A stretch of 64,000 nt of DNA from Alkalihalobacillus trypoxylicola (GCF_001590785.1 NZ_LTAO01000002.1:56184-120183); one strand, 5' to 3'. Counted from the stretch's first letter, positions 36,072-45,076 are shown. Notes: generated by a model not told the origin, from the sequence alone. Made by a program: numbers and translations.

Positions 36072-36291
36072 GTTAAATCAAACTCCTTAAGTGATTATGC
36101 TTTGTATAGAACGTACGATCTTATTATATTGAAAAATAATCTCTTAATCAACTACCACGTAAAGGAATGCGTTATATGTTCAATCATTAATAGTGCATTC
36201 TATTAAGATTTTAGAAAACGAATAACAAAAGGGGGGGAGTAACGTATTGTTCATAGTCATATAAGTTATTAATAAATGAATTGGAGGATGC

Positions 36292-36396
36292 ATGCATGAG
36301 ATATTTTTACTACTAGTATTTCTCATAAGTGGTTTATTGTTTATTGTAGCTAAAATCCAATTTTTGATTTTGATATCTTTGAGAATACGGGTTTAA
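36292..36396 (+). CDS. Possible 34-residue membrane peptide
   Basis: ATG 36292 behind TTGGAGG with short spacing (4 bases). Product is one hydrophobic helix (EIFLLLVFLISGLLFIVAK) with a basic tail. It may be a real small membrane peptide or the start of a decayed gene, since the following 250 bases contain broken coding-like stretches. Confidence 0.35.
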   Translation: MHEIFLLLVFLISGLLFIVAKIQFLILISLRIRV

Positions 36397-36853
36397 ATAA
36401 TCGCCTAAACTATTAGTTAAGTGGGATAATTATAGCGTCCTTAACATTTAATTTTAAATTACCTATTTCAAGTAGCAGAGGATTAAGTAATTTAAATCTT
36501 AAGCGTAAGGGAGAAATTTTATATTTATGAAGTGGAAGGTGGGAATACGTTGGGACTGTAGGAATAATAACAGTTTTAAATATGGGATTGTGCTTTTTAT
36601 TCAAATGAGTAATTTAGAGAAATGAGGGCGTATTATTGATAGGTTCGACTCCTTTAAAACTTTTATCAATTTAACGTTTAATAATTACTAAAAAATCAAT
36701 CTTAATATCATCTAATTTATTTTTTGCCTGTCATCTCATTCTTAAAAAGAAATAAGAGCTTTCCTTATTGAAGAAAAGCCCAGCTAGCGCCAAAAATGAA
36801 AAAGCTTTTATCTTATTGGAAAACCCAACAAGAATTTTTATCTTTAATAAAAT
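36397..36853. other. Apparently decayed region
   Basis: 457 bases without a convincing gene. On the + strand near 36495-36550 a short frame reads LSVREKFYIYEVEGGNTLGL with stops on both sides, suggesting a gene remnant of unknown kind. A small hairpin GAGCTTTCC...GAAAAGCCC lies near 36750-36782. Confidence 0.3.
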
Positions 36854-37225
36854 TTAAAAGCTTATGACTCTTAAACCCATAAGTATTATGACTATCAGTA
36901 AAACAATCCCTACAAGGAACAGTAATATGCTTTTAGTCCCTTTTTTTCTTCTCACATTACTGCTCTCCATAATTCCCATCATAATTAACGCAATTACCCC
37001 TTTAGTTACATAGAAGGGGTGAAAATTGTAAGCAGTAACCAAAACCCCACCTGAAATTACCATAACAATAAAAAATAGCCGTAATGCAAACTGTGTTAAA
37101 TCTCCTGCTTTAACCTTTTGTTTGGAGTATAAAATGTAGGAAGTGAGAAAAAGAATCACAATGAATATCCATGAACTTTGGTGAATTTTAAGAAATAGAT
37201 TTAGATTGTCTGAAAAAAAGTCCAT
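36854..37225 (-). CDS. YisL-like (UPF0344) membrane protein
   Basis: 123 residues with four membrane helices; the pattern HQSSWIFIVILFLTSYILYS... and FALRLFFIVMVISGG...KGVIALIMMGIMESS follows B. subtilis YisL. No known function. Starts behind GTGAGGTAG, 21 bases after the DUF2306 gene; third gene of a TetR-controlled operon. Confidence 0.78.
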   Translation of the reverse strand: MDFFSDNLNLFLKIHQSSWIFIVILFLTSYILYSKQKVKAGDLTQFALRLFFIVMVISGGVLVTAYNFHPFYVTKGVIALIMMGIMESSNVRRKKGTKSILLFLVGIVLLIVIILMGLRVISF

Positions 37226-37246
37226 TGATTACTACCTCACTCTTAT

Positions 37247-37861
37247 TTATATTTTAGTTTTACGGATTATTATTTCTGCGATTACTAAGTTAATTGTAAA
37301 TGACGACCATACAGCAAGAGTATAAGCATCGCCATAGTCAAATCCCAAAGCATTATGAAAAATAGCTACGACAACATATATAGTTAAGTTCGCGAATGTT
37401 ATCATAAAACTCCGCAGCATCCATTTTCTATGGTGACTAATTTGTTTCTTTTTAATAAATAGGTAACCACTTATTGTAGTAACGAGCCAAAGCGTGTTTA
37501 GGATTAGAAAACCAATAATGCTTAGGAAGCCACCGTTAGCAAAGAATGACACATAATATCCGGGTATCATGTTTAAAAGTATAGAAAGAATGTATATTCT
37601 ACCGTTCCAACGGTGAACATATGGTACTTTGTTTCGTACTCGTTTAGACAATCCTAGCGGACCTGTGATTAAAGCTACAATGGCTAAAACAATATGAATT
37701 TGTATCATTACCTTCCACAGGTTCACATTAGCCAATGTAGTGTCTTTATTCCCTAAAAAAGTTGTGAATTCTGGGTCAACTATAAAGTTTTTTGATGCTG
37801 TATGAAGAATCCACATTAAAGATATAACAGTTAAGGTGATAATGATTGTTTTTCGATTCAT
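37247..37861 (-). CDS. DUF2306 membrane protein
   Basis: 204 residues, about six helices. Family marks are HIVLAIVALITGPLGL, the HRWNGRIYI segment after the second helix and HHRKWMLRSF; the histidines may bind heme but this is unproven. Fifty bases after the PfpI-like gene and 21 before the YisL-like gene, same strand. Confidence 0.8.
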   Translation of the reverse strand: MNRKTIIITLTVISLMWILHTASKNFIVDPEFTTFLGNKDTTLANVNLWKVMIQIHIVLAIVALITGPLGLSKRVRNKVPYVHRWNGRIYILSILLNMIPGYYVSFFANGGFLSIIGFLILNTLWLVTTISGYLFIKKKQISHHRKWMLRSFMITFANLTIYVVVAIFHNALGFDYGDAYTLAVWSSFTINLVIAEIIIRKTKI

Positions 37862-37911
37862 AATACAAAAGCCCCATCTACAAATAATTTGTAAAACCTA
37901 ACAAGCCAATA

Positions 37912-38922
37912 TTACTGAACTCGTTTTCCAATAAACTTAGAAGAAATTAGCCCGGCTTTCGCTACTCCTTTTAACTGATTTTCTAACTTATTGACCTCGA
38001 ATTTTAGTTTTAACGACATTGGTTTTTTAACTTTTTGTGTCCAAGTTATGTTTTTATTGTTCACATGAATATCTTCAAGAATGGATACATTCGTTATATC
38101 TGTTCGGTCAGTGGCTGTACCTGTCAAAACTCCTTCTTTATTTATAAATGTATAAATAAACTGCATTTTACCGACAGGAGTTGATATGAAAACTTCCCAA
38201 TCACCCAAAATATCATGTTGATTTAAATTTACATTTGTCTCACTTTGATTAAAAGCATCTTCTTCCTGTGTAGTTGATAATAAGATTGGTTCTACTCCTT
38301 CATTTTTCCATACAGTACCTCTTTTTTCGTATTGAAAAAATTGTTCAACCTCATGCGCAATACGTGGACCTAATTCCCTTTCAACTACATAAAGAGCTAA
38401 GTCCAATCCAGAAGTTACCCCAGCACCTGATATGATGTCACCATCATCTACTACTCTTGCATTTATTGGGATGGCCCCAGTAGCAGATAATAAGTCCATT
38501 CCCATATAATGAGTAACAACATGGCGACCTTCTAATACTCCGGTCATAGCCATAAGTAATGAACCTCCACAAACAGATGTTACTAAAATTTCTGGATTAT
38601 TAATTGCTTTAGTTATTTGTTCTCTAAGTCCTGATTCCGAGGCTCTCCTTAATTTCATTGGAACTGAGTTTGGATCATTTTCGTCTATACTTCCTGAAGC
38701 ACCAGGGATTAAGACGATTCCTTTCTTTGATAAGTCTAGTTTATTGCTCACAGTAAGGGGATAATCGTTAATTCCACTTAAGACGTATTCTTCCTTATCA
38801 GATCCTACAAACTCAACTATGATTTTCTCAGAAGTATACATCGAAGCTGCACTAAATACCTCATAAGGAGCAATAGCGTCTAATAAATCTACACCTTCAA
38901 ACAACACAATTTGAATATTCAT
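37912..38922 (-). CDS. DJ-1/PfpI family protein with C-terminal lipocalin-like domain
   Basis: 336 residues. Residues 1 to about 205 are a DJ-1/PfpI glutamine-amidotransferase-like domain of the isonitrile-hydratase/AraC-N type: elbow cysteine C118 in TSVCGGSLLMA, acid residue region LFEGVDLLDAIAPYEVF. Residues about 225-336 form a beta-rich extra domain (ILGDWEVFISTPVGKMQF...GTATDRTDITN...) resembling small lipocalin-like domains. Most PfpI proteins end near residue 200-230, so this is a fusion. Start ATG behind AGAGGTG. Directly downstream of a TetR gene and a GC-rich palindrome. Confidence 0.8.
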   Translation of the reverse strand: MNIQIVLFEGVDLLDAIAPYEVFSAASMYTSEKIIVEFVGSDKEEYVLSGINDYPLTVSNKLDLSKKGIVLIPGASGSIDENDPNSVPMKLRRASESGLREQITKAINNPEILVTSVCGGSLLMAMTGVLEGRHVVTHYMGMDLLSATGAIPINARVVDDGDIISGAGVTSGLDLALYVVERELGPRIAHEVEQFFQYEKRGTVWKNEGVEPILLSTTQEEDAFNQSETNVNLNQHDILGDWEVFISTPVGKMQFIYTFINKEGVLTGTATDRTDITNVSILEDIHVNNKNITWTQKVKKPMSLKLKFEVNKLENQLKGVAKAGLISSKFIGKRVQ

Positions 38923-38951
38923 TATGGCACCTCTTATTAGATAGATTAAGA

Positions 38952-38970
38952 CCGAACCGTCCGGTCCGAT
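38952..38970. promoter_or_regulatory. Candidate TetR operator
   Basis: GACCGAACCGTCCGGTCCG, with the inner palindrome ACCG-TC-CGGT, stands out as GC-rich in an AT-rich spacer. It lies between the TetR gene and the PfpI-like gene, 30-48 bases before the latter's start. Probable binding site of the adjacent regulator. Confidence 0.6.
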
Positions 38971-39016
38971 TTGATTATAACAATATTATTACTAGTAATA
39001 CAATCATTTTATAGTT

Positions 39017-39610
39017 TTATTTATTTGTAAAACTATATAAAAGTACCTGCATATATTTTATGTTTGAATAGATGTGTTCATTATTTAATGTTAACCTGCT
39101 AGTCATTATTGCCCCTTCCATTGATGATAGAATATAAGATGCCAGTGAATTAGGGTCCGTTTCCTGCGAAAATTCTCCACTATCTTTTCCCTCACTAATA
39201 ATCGCTGATACAAATTCTCTCATCTCTTGGAAGGCTATTGACATGATTTGTTTTAGCTCAGGAAAAGTTGAATCACTTTCAACAGCAGTATTAAGCAATG
39301 GGCAACCTCCTTCAATTGGTGGATTGTGGACTGCATCTAAGTAAATTTCTGATATTGCAATAATTTTTTCTGTTGCGGTCCCTTTTCCTTTGATAGCATT
39401 TTGCATATATGACCATATAATTGACCCAGCTTTCTCATAAGCAGCTAGAGCGATGTCATTTTTATTTTTAAATCTACGATATATAGCCCCCTTGGGTAAG
39501 GAAGTAATATCCATAATATCTTGAATGGATGTTTGATGAATTCCTTTTGTATTAAATAAGAATAGCGATTTATCAATAATTAAATTGTATGTATTATCTT
39601 TTTTATTCAC
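39017..39610 (-). CDS. TetR/AcrR family regulator
   Basis: 197 residues from GTG 39610, at good spacing from GGAGG; the ATG at 39625 lies in the ribosome site. N-terminal helix-turn-helix (HQTSIQDIMDITSLPKGAIY, then RRFKNKNDIALAAYE), ligand domain resembling the YxaF/LmrA subgroup. Same strand as and upstream of the PfpI/DUF2306/YisL genes; likely autoregulatory repressor of that operon. Confidence 0.88.
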   Translation of the reverse strand: MNKKDNTYNLIIDKSLFLFNTKGIHQTSIQDIMDITSLPKGAIYRRFKNKNDIALAAYEKAGSIIWSYMQNAIKGKGTATEKIIAISEIYLDAVHNPPIEGGCPLLNTAVESDSTFPELKQIMSIAFQEMREFVSAIISEGKDSGEFSQETDPNSLASYILSSMEGAIMTSRLTLNNEHIYSNIKYMQVLLYSFTNK

Positions 39611-39859
39611 AGCAACTACCTCCATACTAATGTTTTCATTCTCTAAATATGAATTTAATTATCCCTGCTTAATTCTAATCCTTAATCCTTATCGTTACAA
39701 GTCTACAATAGTTAGATTGCGATAACTAAACTATCGTACCTCTATTGAAAAATAATTTCATAATCGACTACTATGTATAAAAGGGGAGTGGTTAAAACGT
39801 CATAGTTGATAAACATAAGTGTTAATCTATGAAATTAAGATTCTTTCTAACTCATTACA

Positions 39860-40309
39860 CTAAACATTAAATTGTTTCAAATGATGATCAAGATGCTTAT
39901 ATATGCCTTTTCCCCATTGTTCGGAAGTCAGTTTTCCGAAAAAAGGATGAGGGTGAGCTGTACATTTATGAGGTCCATTTGTTTGGAAGGTAATTAGTTT
40001 CTGTTTCAGTTTCTCTTTTTCTGTTTCAAATTCTCTTTGATTGTTGATAATCAAGGTTGAAATCGTCGACATGTTTTGTGGTAAAGGTTTGTCATTATAA
40101 AAAATCGGGGCTGCCAATTTCCCCACGACCATCCCTAACAAGCTTCTTGGAGGCAATTGGTTTCCCATGGCAATGTCTTGAAAGGATGAACAATGGGCTA
40201 GCATTTGCGCCGGATTCATTTTCCCCCATTGAGCTTTAGTGTCTGATCCTAACAAATCAATACGATCTAGTATTTCTTTAGTATGTAATTGCTCAAAGAT
40301 ATCTTTCAT
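39860..40309 (-). CDS. DUF1569 family protein
   Basis: 149 residues from ATG 40309 behind TTGGAGG. The segment WGKMNPAQMLAHCSSFQDIA is typical of DUF1569, related to DinB-like four-helix bundles that bind metal through histidines (H41, and HPHPFFG/HLDHHLKQF in the C-terminus). Function unknown. Confidence 0.82.
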   Translation of the reverse strand: MKDIFEQLHTKEILDRIDLLGSDTKAQWGKMNPAQMLAHCSSFQDIAMGNQLPPRSLLGMVVGKLAAPIFYNDKPLPQNMSTISTLIINNQREFETEKEKLKQKLITFQTNGPHKCTAHPHPFFGKLTSEQWGKGIYKHLDHHLKQFNV

Positions 40310-40500
40310 TTGTGCCTCCAAGGAATTTATTTAGTATACAGAATTCAGAAAACACACACTTTTCATTTAATTATAATAGAACGATTTTTATTGTCCATAA
40401 ATAAAATGGAAATACCAAATATAACTGGTTCTCATATGAGGTAATAAGTATATATAATCAAAATTCATTTAAACGGTGAGTTTCCCAGCTGCATTTTTAG
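40310..40500. other. AT-rich spacer
   Basis: Divergent region between the DUF1569 gene and the repeat-derived terminator. No open frame or clear site seen. Confidence 0.4.
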
Positions 40501-40549
40501 TGTAATTTATTAGCATCAAGGCTTTTAGAGCTTTGGTGCTATTTTTTTT
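40501..40549 (+). repeat. Diverged copy of the tRNA operon terminator
   Basis: The 20-mer aaggcttttagagctttggt at 40518-40537 is identical to 33721-33740, and the 17 bases before it match at 12 positions. AGCATCAAGGC...GCTTTGGTGCT followed by eight T still forms a terminator, yet no + strand gene lies within 5 kb upstream. Likely the far boundary of an inserted or duplicated segment. Confidence 0.7.
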
Positions 40550-40768
40550 GAGTTTTAAAAATGAAGAGTTTTTCTAAATCTTTTTACAGTCATTGTAACA
40601 GCTATAGCGTAAAATAGAGAATCTTACTAATCGACCATCATTGTGAGGGCATCTTGGTAATGGAGGATATAAAAACAAAATCGTAAAGTTTATTTTTAAA
40701 TTGATTTAGGATGACTCCAAATGGGGAACATAATATAAGAATATTAACTTAAAGGAGTGTTATGAACA

Positions 40769-41707
40769 ATGAAAGCTGTTGTGATTAATCAATATGGAAA
40801 TAAAGAAGAATTAGTGGAACAGGAAGTGAAAAAACCAAATGCAGAAGCTAATCAAGTAGTGGTAAAAATAGAGGCTACATCGATTAATCCAATAGATTGG
40901 AAATTAAGAGAAGGTTACTTAAAAGAAATGTTCGATTGGGAGTTCCCCATTATTCTAGGTTGGGATGTAGCTGGAGTTATTACAGATATTGGTTCGAATG
41001 TTACGGATTGGAAAGTCGGAGACCGAGTATTTAGTCGTCCTGAAACAACTCGACTCGGTTCGTATGCTGAATATATCGCTGTTGATGAGCATCTTTTAGC
41101 AAAGATACCTGATTCGATTTCATTTGAGGAAGCAGCTGCTGTACCTTTAGCTGGACTAACGGCCTGGCAAGCGTTGTTTACACATGGTCATTTAAAAGAA
41201 GGTGAAAAGGTTCTTATTCACGCCGGAGCTGGTGGTGTAGGCGTTTATGCTATTCAATTAGCTAAATCTACAGGTGCTTATGTAGTGACAACAGCAAGTG
41301 AAAAGAATCACGAACTTCTTTATTCATTAGGTGCTGATCAAGTTATTGATTATAAAAAAGAGAACTTTGCAGAGGTTCTAAAAGGTGATATTGATTTAGT
41401 CTTTGACACGATAGGTGGAGAAGTAGCTGAGAATAGCTATAAGGTACTAAAGCAAAACACCGGAAAATTAATTAGCATTGTGGGAGAACCTGATTATGAA
41501 GCTGCTGAGAGCTATAATGTTATGGCAAAGGGTATTTGGCTACAGCCTGATGGGAAACAATTGCAGAATATGGCAGAATTGATGGAAGAGAAGAAGGTTA
41601 AATCTATTGTAGGGGCAACATTCCCTTTTAGTAGACAAGGTATTTATGATGCACATGCTTTAAGTGAGACTCATCATGCTGTCGGTAAAATTGTCATAAC
41701 CTTTTAA
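40769..41707 (+). CDS. NADP-dependent quinone oxidoreductase-like protein (zinc-independent MDR)
   Basis: 312 residues, start ATG behind AAAGGAG. Medium-chain dehydrogenase fold with the nucleotide motif HAGAGGVGVYAIQLAKSTGA (about 153-172) and the quinone reductase N-terminal pattern TSINPIDWKLREGYL. Zinc-ligand cysteines are absent, as in the QOR branch. Substrate unknown. Single gene ended by a strong hairpin. Confidence 0.88.
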   Translation: MKAVVINQYGNKEELVEQEVKKPNAEANQVVVKIEATSINPIDWKLREGYLKEMFDWEFPIILGWDVAGVITDIGSNVTDWKVGDRVFSRPETTRLGSYAEYIAVDEHLLAKIPDSISFEEAAAVPLAGLTAWQALFTHGHLKEGEKVLIHAGAGGVGVYAIQLAKSTGAYVVTTASEKNHELLYSLGADQVIDYKKENFAEVLKGDIDLVFDTIGGEVAENSYKVLKQNTGKLISIVGEPDYEAAESYNVMAKGIWLQPDGKQLQNMAELMEEKKVKSIVGATFPFSRQGIYDAHALSETHHAVGKIVITF

Positions 41708-41744
41708 AACATTATATGGACATAAAGTGGATAAAATATTTGAG

Positions 41745-41787
41745 TGAGCAAGCTATTTCGAAATGAGATATAGCTTGCTCATTTTTT
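41745..41787 (+). terminator. Terminator of the quinone oxidoreductase-like gene
   Basis: TGAGCAAGCTAT / ATAGCTTGCTCA, 12-bp perfect stem, then six T. Confidence 0.9.
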
Positions 41788-41898
41788 CAGATGCTTGTTA
41801 ACCCATAATAGTCTACCGTATAATAGTCTTTCATTTCTTATATACTTTTAAAAATAGATGTTTGCTATAAATTACATAAAAATAGGAGGCTCTTTTTA

Positions 41899-42366
41899 AT
41901 GGAGAAAAAAGATTTGAGTTACTTAAATAGATGTTTAGAATTAGCGGAGAAAGCTGTAGCAGAAGGGAATCAGCCTTTCGGGTCTATTTTAGTTTCGAAG
42001 GATGGAGAGGTTCTATTTGAGGATCATAATAGAATTTCGGAAGGGGACCTTACCCTACATCCAGAGCTATCCATTTCAAGGTGGGCTTCAAAAAATTTAA
42101 CAGCTGAAGAGCGTTCTAGTTCAACTGTTTATACCTCAGGAGAACATTGTCCAATGTGCGCTTCTGCTCATGGTTTAGTTGGATTAGGAAGAATAGTATA
42201 TGCTAGTTCAACCGCTCAACTATTGGAATGGAGAAAAGAACTTAATAAACAAAGTCCAAAAGTAAAACCATTATTTATACAGGACGTTCTTCCAGAAGCT
42301 ATAGTTGATGGGCCCGTAGCCGAATTAGCAATCAAAATAAAAGAATTACATCGTCAGGCAAAATAA
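41899..42366 (+). CDS. Nucleoside/cytidine deaminase-like protein
   Basis: 155 residues behind AGGAGG. Zinc site of the CDA superfamily: H54-P-E56 and C84-x2-C87 (HCPMC); the first motif is HPE rather than the commoner HAE. Similar to guanine/tRNA-adenosine-type deaminases. The substrate is not predictable from sequence alone. Confidence 0.83.
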   Translation: MEKKDLSYLNRCLELAEKAVAEGNQPFGSILVSKDGEVLFEDHNRISEGDLTLHPELSISRWASKNLTAEERSSSTVYTSGEHCPMCASAHGLVGLGRIVYASSTAQLLEWRKELNKQSPKVKPLFIQDVLPEAIVDGPVAELAIKIKELHRQAK

Positions 42367-42465
42367 AATCCAATTAAAGGTAGAAGTGAAGCAGGATTCA
42401 AACTTTTCGTCATATTCTAATCTAAGTAAACGATCCTATCATTACTTGGAGAAAGGAATAATAGT

Positions 42466-42918
42466 ATGAAGGAAGAACTAATTGTCCGTGATCAAATTCT
42501 AATTGGCGCACCACCTTCTGTTGTCTGGGAAATCCTAATTAATCCAAAATTTGTAGCGCAGTGGGATGAGTTACCTGATGATTACCCTCAAGAACGAATG
42601 ACATTAGGAAGTAAAGTTGTCTGGGATCTTCCAAATGGAGAGCAGTCTATAACAAAACTGATTAAAGTGGATACTGAGCATGAGTTAATTATCTCACTTC
42701 TTGTTACAGGATGGAAACTTAAACCTAATGAAGGGGACATTGCTTACCACTATACTCTTCAAGCTAAAGGGGAAAAAACTTTATTAAAAATAAACATTGG
42801 TGATTTTGCTCTCATAAACGATGGACAATTGTACTACGATGCATCTATAGAATTTACAAATCAGGCAAAGACCATAATTAAGACACTTTCAGAAGATAAG
42901 CAAGGTCATTCAATGTAG
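42466..42918 (+). CDS. SRPBCC (AHSA1-like) domain protein
   Basis: 150 residues. The pattern IGAPPSVVWEILINPKFVAQWDELP...GSKVVWDL and the C-terminal long helix are those of START/Bet v1-like AHSA1 proteins, which bind hydrophobic ligands or act as co-chaperones. Start behind AAAGGA, 100 bases after the deaminase. Confidence 0.8.
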   Translation: MKEELIVRDQILIGAPPSVVWEILINPKFVAQWDELPDDYPQERMTLGSKVVWDLPNGEQSITKLIKVDTEHELIISLLVTGWKLKPNEGDIAYHYTLQAKGEKTLLKINIGDFALINDGQLYYDASIEFTNQAKTIIKTLSEDKQGHSM

Positions 42919-42945
42919 TAGCCCACCGTGATTAATTACGTATGA

Positions 42946-43053
42946 AAAAGTTTTGAAGAGGCTGGATATCAAACTGTGACCCCATTATCATTACTAATAA
43001 AACTAGCTCCCAAAATATCAATTAATCAGACAGGGATAGTATTAACGAATTAG
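42946..43053 (+). pseudogene. C-terminal gene fragment of unknown family
   Basis: An open stretch of 35 codons without start, reading EEAGYQTVTPLSLLIKLAPK and on to a TAG. A TGA directly upstream in a shifted context suggests a frameshifted remnant. The product is not identified. Confidence 0.35.
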
Positions 43054-43070
43054 AGTTATTATTTAGTTGT

Positions 43071-43261
43071 GTGAATTTACTCATAATTTGAAACGGTAGG
43101 TAGTGACTCCCGAAGGATCAGCGCAGTGTGAAAATCTACTCTGACGACGCTCAGCGTAGTCGAAGTTAGCTGAAGACAAGCCCTTGGGACAGCATCTACC
43201 AAAAGTGAAATCAAAAACAAAATCGTTCGGTTTTCATTATAAGATATGAATGATGAAATGG
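43071..43261 (-). repeat. Dispersed intergenic repeat, copy 2 (inverted)
   Basis: Reverse-complement relative of 3077-3271; the inner 110 bases align almost without gaps (e.g. CGGTAGGTAGTGACTCCCGA against TCGGGA/TTGGGA forms). The pair lies 40 kb apart in opposite orientation. Confidence 0.8.
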
Positions 43262-43329
43262 ATTCATGTAGTGTTTAAAATTCTCTTTCTTTTATTCAGA
43301 ATATTTGATATCATAAAAAAACGAAAAAG

Positions 43330-43625
43330 CGATGATGAGAAGAGTACTTGCGCACAAGCATAACAGAGAACTCCAGATGGTGTGAATGGAGGATGTAATG
43401 GCACAAGGAAACAAGCCTCTGAGCTGTACAAAGGATCTTTCAACAAGAAAGTGATGATGTACCGGTTTCTCCCGTTATAGAGATAGAGTATAATCATCTT
43501 TAAATGACGTACTTGAAAAGGTTATTGTAGTGATACAATAACAAACTGGGGTGGCACCGCGAAACTTCTAACAATCCGAAGTCTCGTCCCCAAGGTTTAG
43601 AGCCTTGGGGGTGAGACTTTTTTTC
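43330..43625 (+). ncRNA. T-box leader riboswitch
   Basis: The T-box sequence GGGTGGCACCGCG is at 43549-43561. It is followed by a terminator (43579-43618, AAGTCTCGTCCCC...GGGGGTGAGACTT, then T-run), and the antiterminator would form with the T-box. Stem I at 43341-43420 has the AGAGTACTTG 5' side and the GGTGTGAA distal loop. By alignment with the glyQS leader pattern (GAAA-specifier), the specifier is CAA (43412-43414, Gln); AAC (Asn), shifted by two bases, cannot be excluded. The UGGN base is C, fitting tRNAs with G73, which include Gln and Asn. It controls the MFS gene at 43659. Confidence 0.92.
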
Positions 43626-43658
43626 GTTGTTCAAAAAATCGGATAGGAGTGGTGCTAG

Positions 43659-44876
43659 ATGAATTGGAAAGCCCCTTTGCTTTTACTTATTGGTATTGGC
43701 ATTTCAAACATTGGTGCATGGGTTTATTTACTTGCATTGAATTTAATGGTATTAATTAAAACCGATTATTCACCATTTGCTGTAGCGGTATTATATATGC
43801 TCATTCCGATTGCTACGATTGTTACGAATGTGTGGGCAGGTTCATTTATTGATCGGCTCAATAAACGAAAGCTAATGATTACATTAGACTTCGTTCGAGC
43901 AGCTTTTATTTTCTGTTTACCATTTTTAGATTCATTGTTTTTCATTTATGTTCTAGTTTTTATAATCAATATGGGAAGTTCCATTTTTGAATCGACTTCT
44001 CTCGTCTACATGACGAAATTGGTTCCAAAGGAAAGTCGGAAACGCTTTAATTCATTGCGTAATTTTATTCAGTCGAGTGGATTTATACTTGGTCCATCGA
44101 TTGCTGGTCTTCTATTTGTTATCAGTACTCCACAAATGGCGATTTTTATAAATAGCATGGCTTTGGTTCTATCAGCATTTGTCATTATGCTGCTTCCGAA
44201 TGTTGACCAAAGGGATGAAGAAGTAATCTACACAAGAATTACATTTGCTGTAGTGAAAGAAGATTGGAATATCGTTCTCGCTTTTGGACGGAAACATCTA
44301 CATGTCACAAGGGTATATCTATTATTTGGCGGATTTGGTGTGTTTTTGGCTAGTATCGACTCACTTGAAGCAGCATTTGCAACCAAGGTTTTACTTTTTT
44401 CAGAAAGCACCTATGGATTTTTAGTTGGGATTGCAGGACTTGGGATGGTGGCAGGCTCCCTTTTTAATGTTTGGTTTGCGAAGGTACTAAAATTAAATGT
44501 ATTGATGGGTCTCGGAGCTGTGATTACCCCTATTGGATACTTAATATTTGCCTTCTCCACCTCTTTTATGGGTGCTTCGATAGGCTTCTTTATCATCACT
44601 TTTGCTATCACGTCTGCCCATGTAGGTTTTTTAACGTTTTACCAAAATCATATTCCTGTATCGATAATGGGTCGATTTACTAATCTTGTTGGCTTGGTTG
44701 AAGCAAGCAGTACGGTGATTATGGTCGCTCTTATCGGTTTATTCGCAGAATGGTTTACGATTCGTCCCGTTTATATGGTAAGTTCGGCCGTTTTCCTACT
44801 CATTGGCTTTTACATTTATAGAGTTGTAATGAATAAAGAAAAAGAAAATTTTTATAAGGAAGAAATGTCAGGTTAA
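43659..44876 (+). CDS. MFS transporter (drug-efflux type) under T-box control
   Basis: 405 residues, 12 predicted membrane helices. The loop 2-3 motif region reads WAGSFIDRLNKRKLMI, as in the MFS_3/macrolide-efflux-like group. Start ATG behind TAGGAG. The T-box leader upstream predicts read-through when one tRNA is uncharged, so the pump is made when an amino acid is short or its aminoacyl-tRNA synthetase is blocked. It may therefore be an amino acid importer or an exporter of a synthetase inhibitor. Its relationship to efflux proteins favours the latter, but this is inference. Confidence 0.82.
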   Translation: MNWKAPLLLLIGIGISNIGAWVYLLALNLMVLIKTDYSPFAVAVLYMLIPIATIVTNVWAGSFIDRLNKRKLMITLDFVRAAFIFCLPFLDSLFFIYVLVFIINMGSSIFESTSLVYMTKLVPKESRKRFNSLRNFIQSSGFILGPSIAGLLFVISTPQMAIFINSMALVLSAFVIMLLPNVDQRDEEVIYTRITFAVVKEDWNIVLAFGRKHLHVTRVYLLFGGFGVFLASIDSLEAAFATKVLLFSESTYGFLVGIAGLGMVAGSLFNVWFAKVLKLNVLMGLGAVITPIGYLIFAFSTSFMGASIGFFIITFAITSAHVGFLTFYQNHIPVSIMGRFTNLVGLVEASSTVIMVALIGLFAEWFTIRPVYMVSSAVFLLIGFYIYRVVMNKEKENFYKEEMSG

Positions 44877-44886
44877 AAAATGAAAG

Positions 44887-44920
44887 GAATGGCCTCGAGT
44901 ACGAGAGTCATTCTTTTTTT
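44887..44920 (+). terminator. Terminator of the T-box-controlled MFS gene
   Basis: AATGGCCTCG / CGAGAGTCATT stem then TTCTTTTTTT. Confidence 0.7.
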
Positions 44921-45016
44921 CTTTTGGGATAAATGATTAAGTGGAATTAATTTGTGGAAGTCAATTCTAAATCAGCTGGCAATTAGATTATCTAGTTAAC
45001 TTTATAATACTTAGAA

Positions 45017-45044
45017 TGCAACGATTGCAGATTGGATTTCGAAT
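45017..45044 (+). promoter_or_regulatory. Candidate autoregulated ECF promoter
   Basis: TGCAAC (45017-45022), 17 bases, CGAATA (from 45040). The AAC of the -35 and the CG of the -10 are hallmarks of ECF promoters. It lies 33 bases before the sigma start, so the sigma factor may read its own operon. Confidence 0.45.
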
Positions 45045-45076
45045 ATATAGGTAGTGAAAGTGAAAGGAGTAAAGAA

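Noticed and set aside
36413..36604. Minus-strand frame of 63 codons
   Set aside because: No ribosome site, atypical composition, lies in a decayed region with coding-like fragments on the other strand.
43264..43497. Minus-strand frame of 77 codons
   Set aside because: It is antisense to the T-box leader and has no ribosome site.
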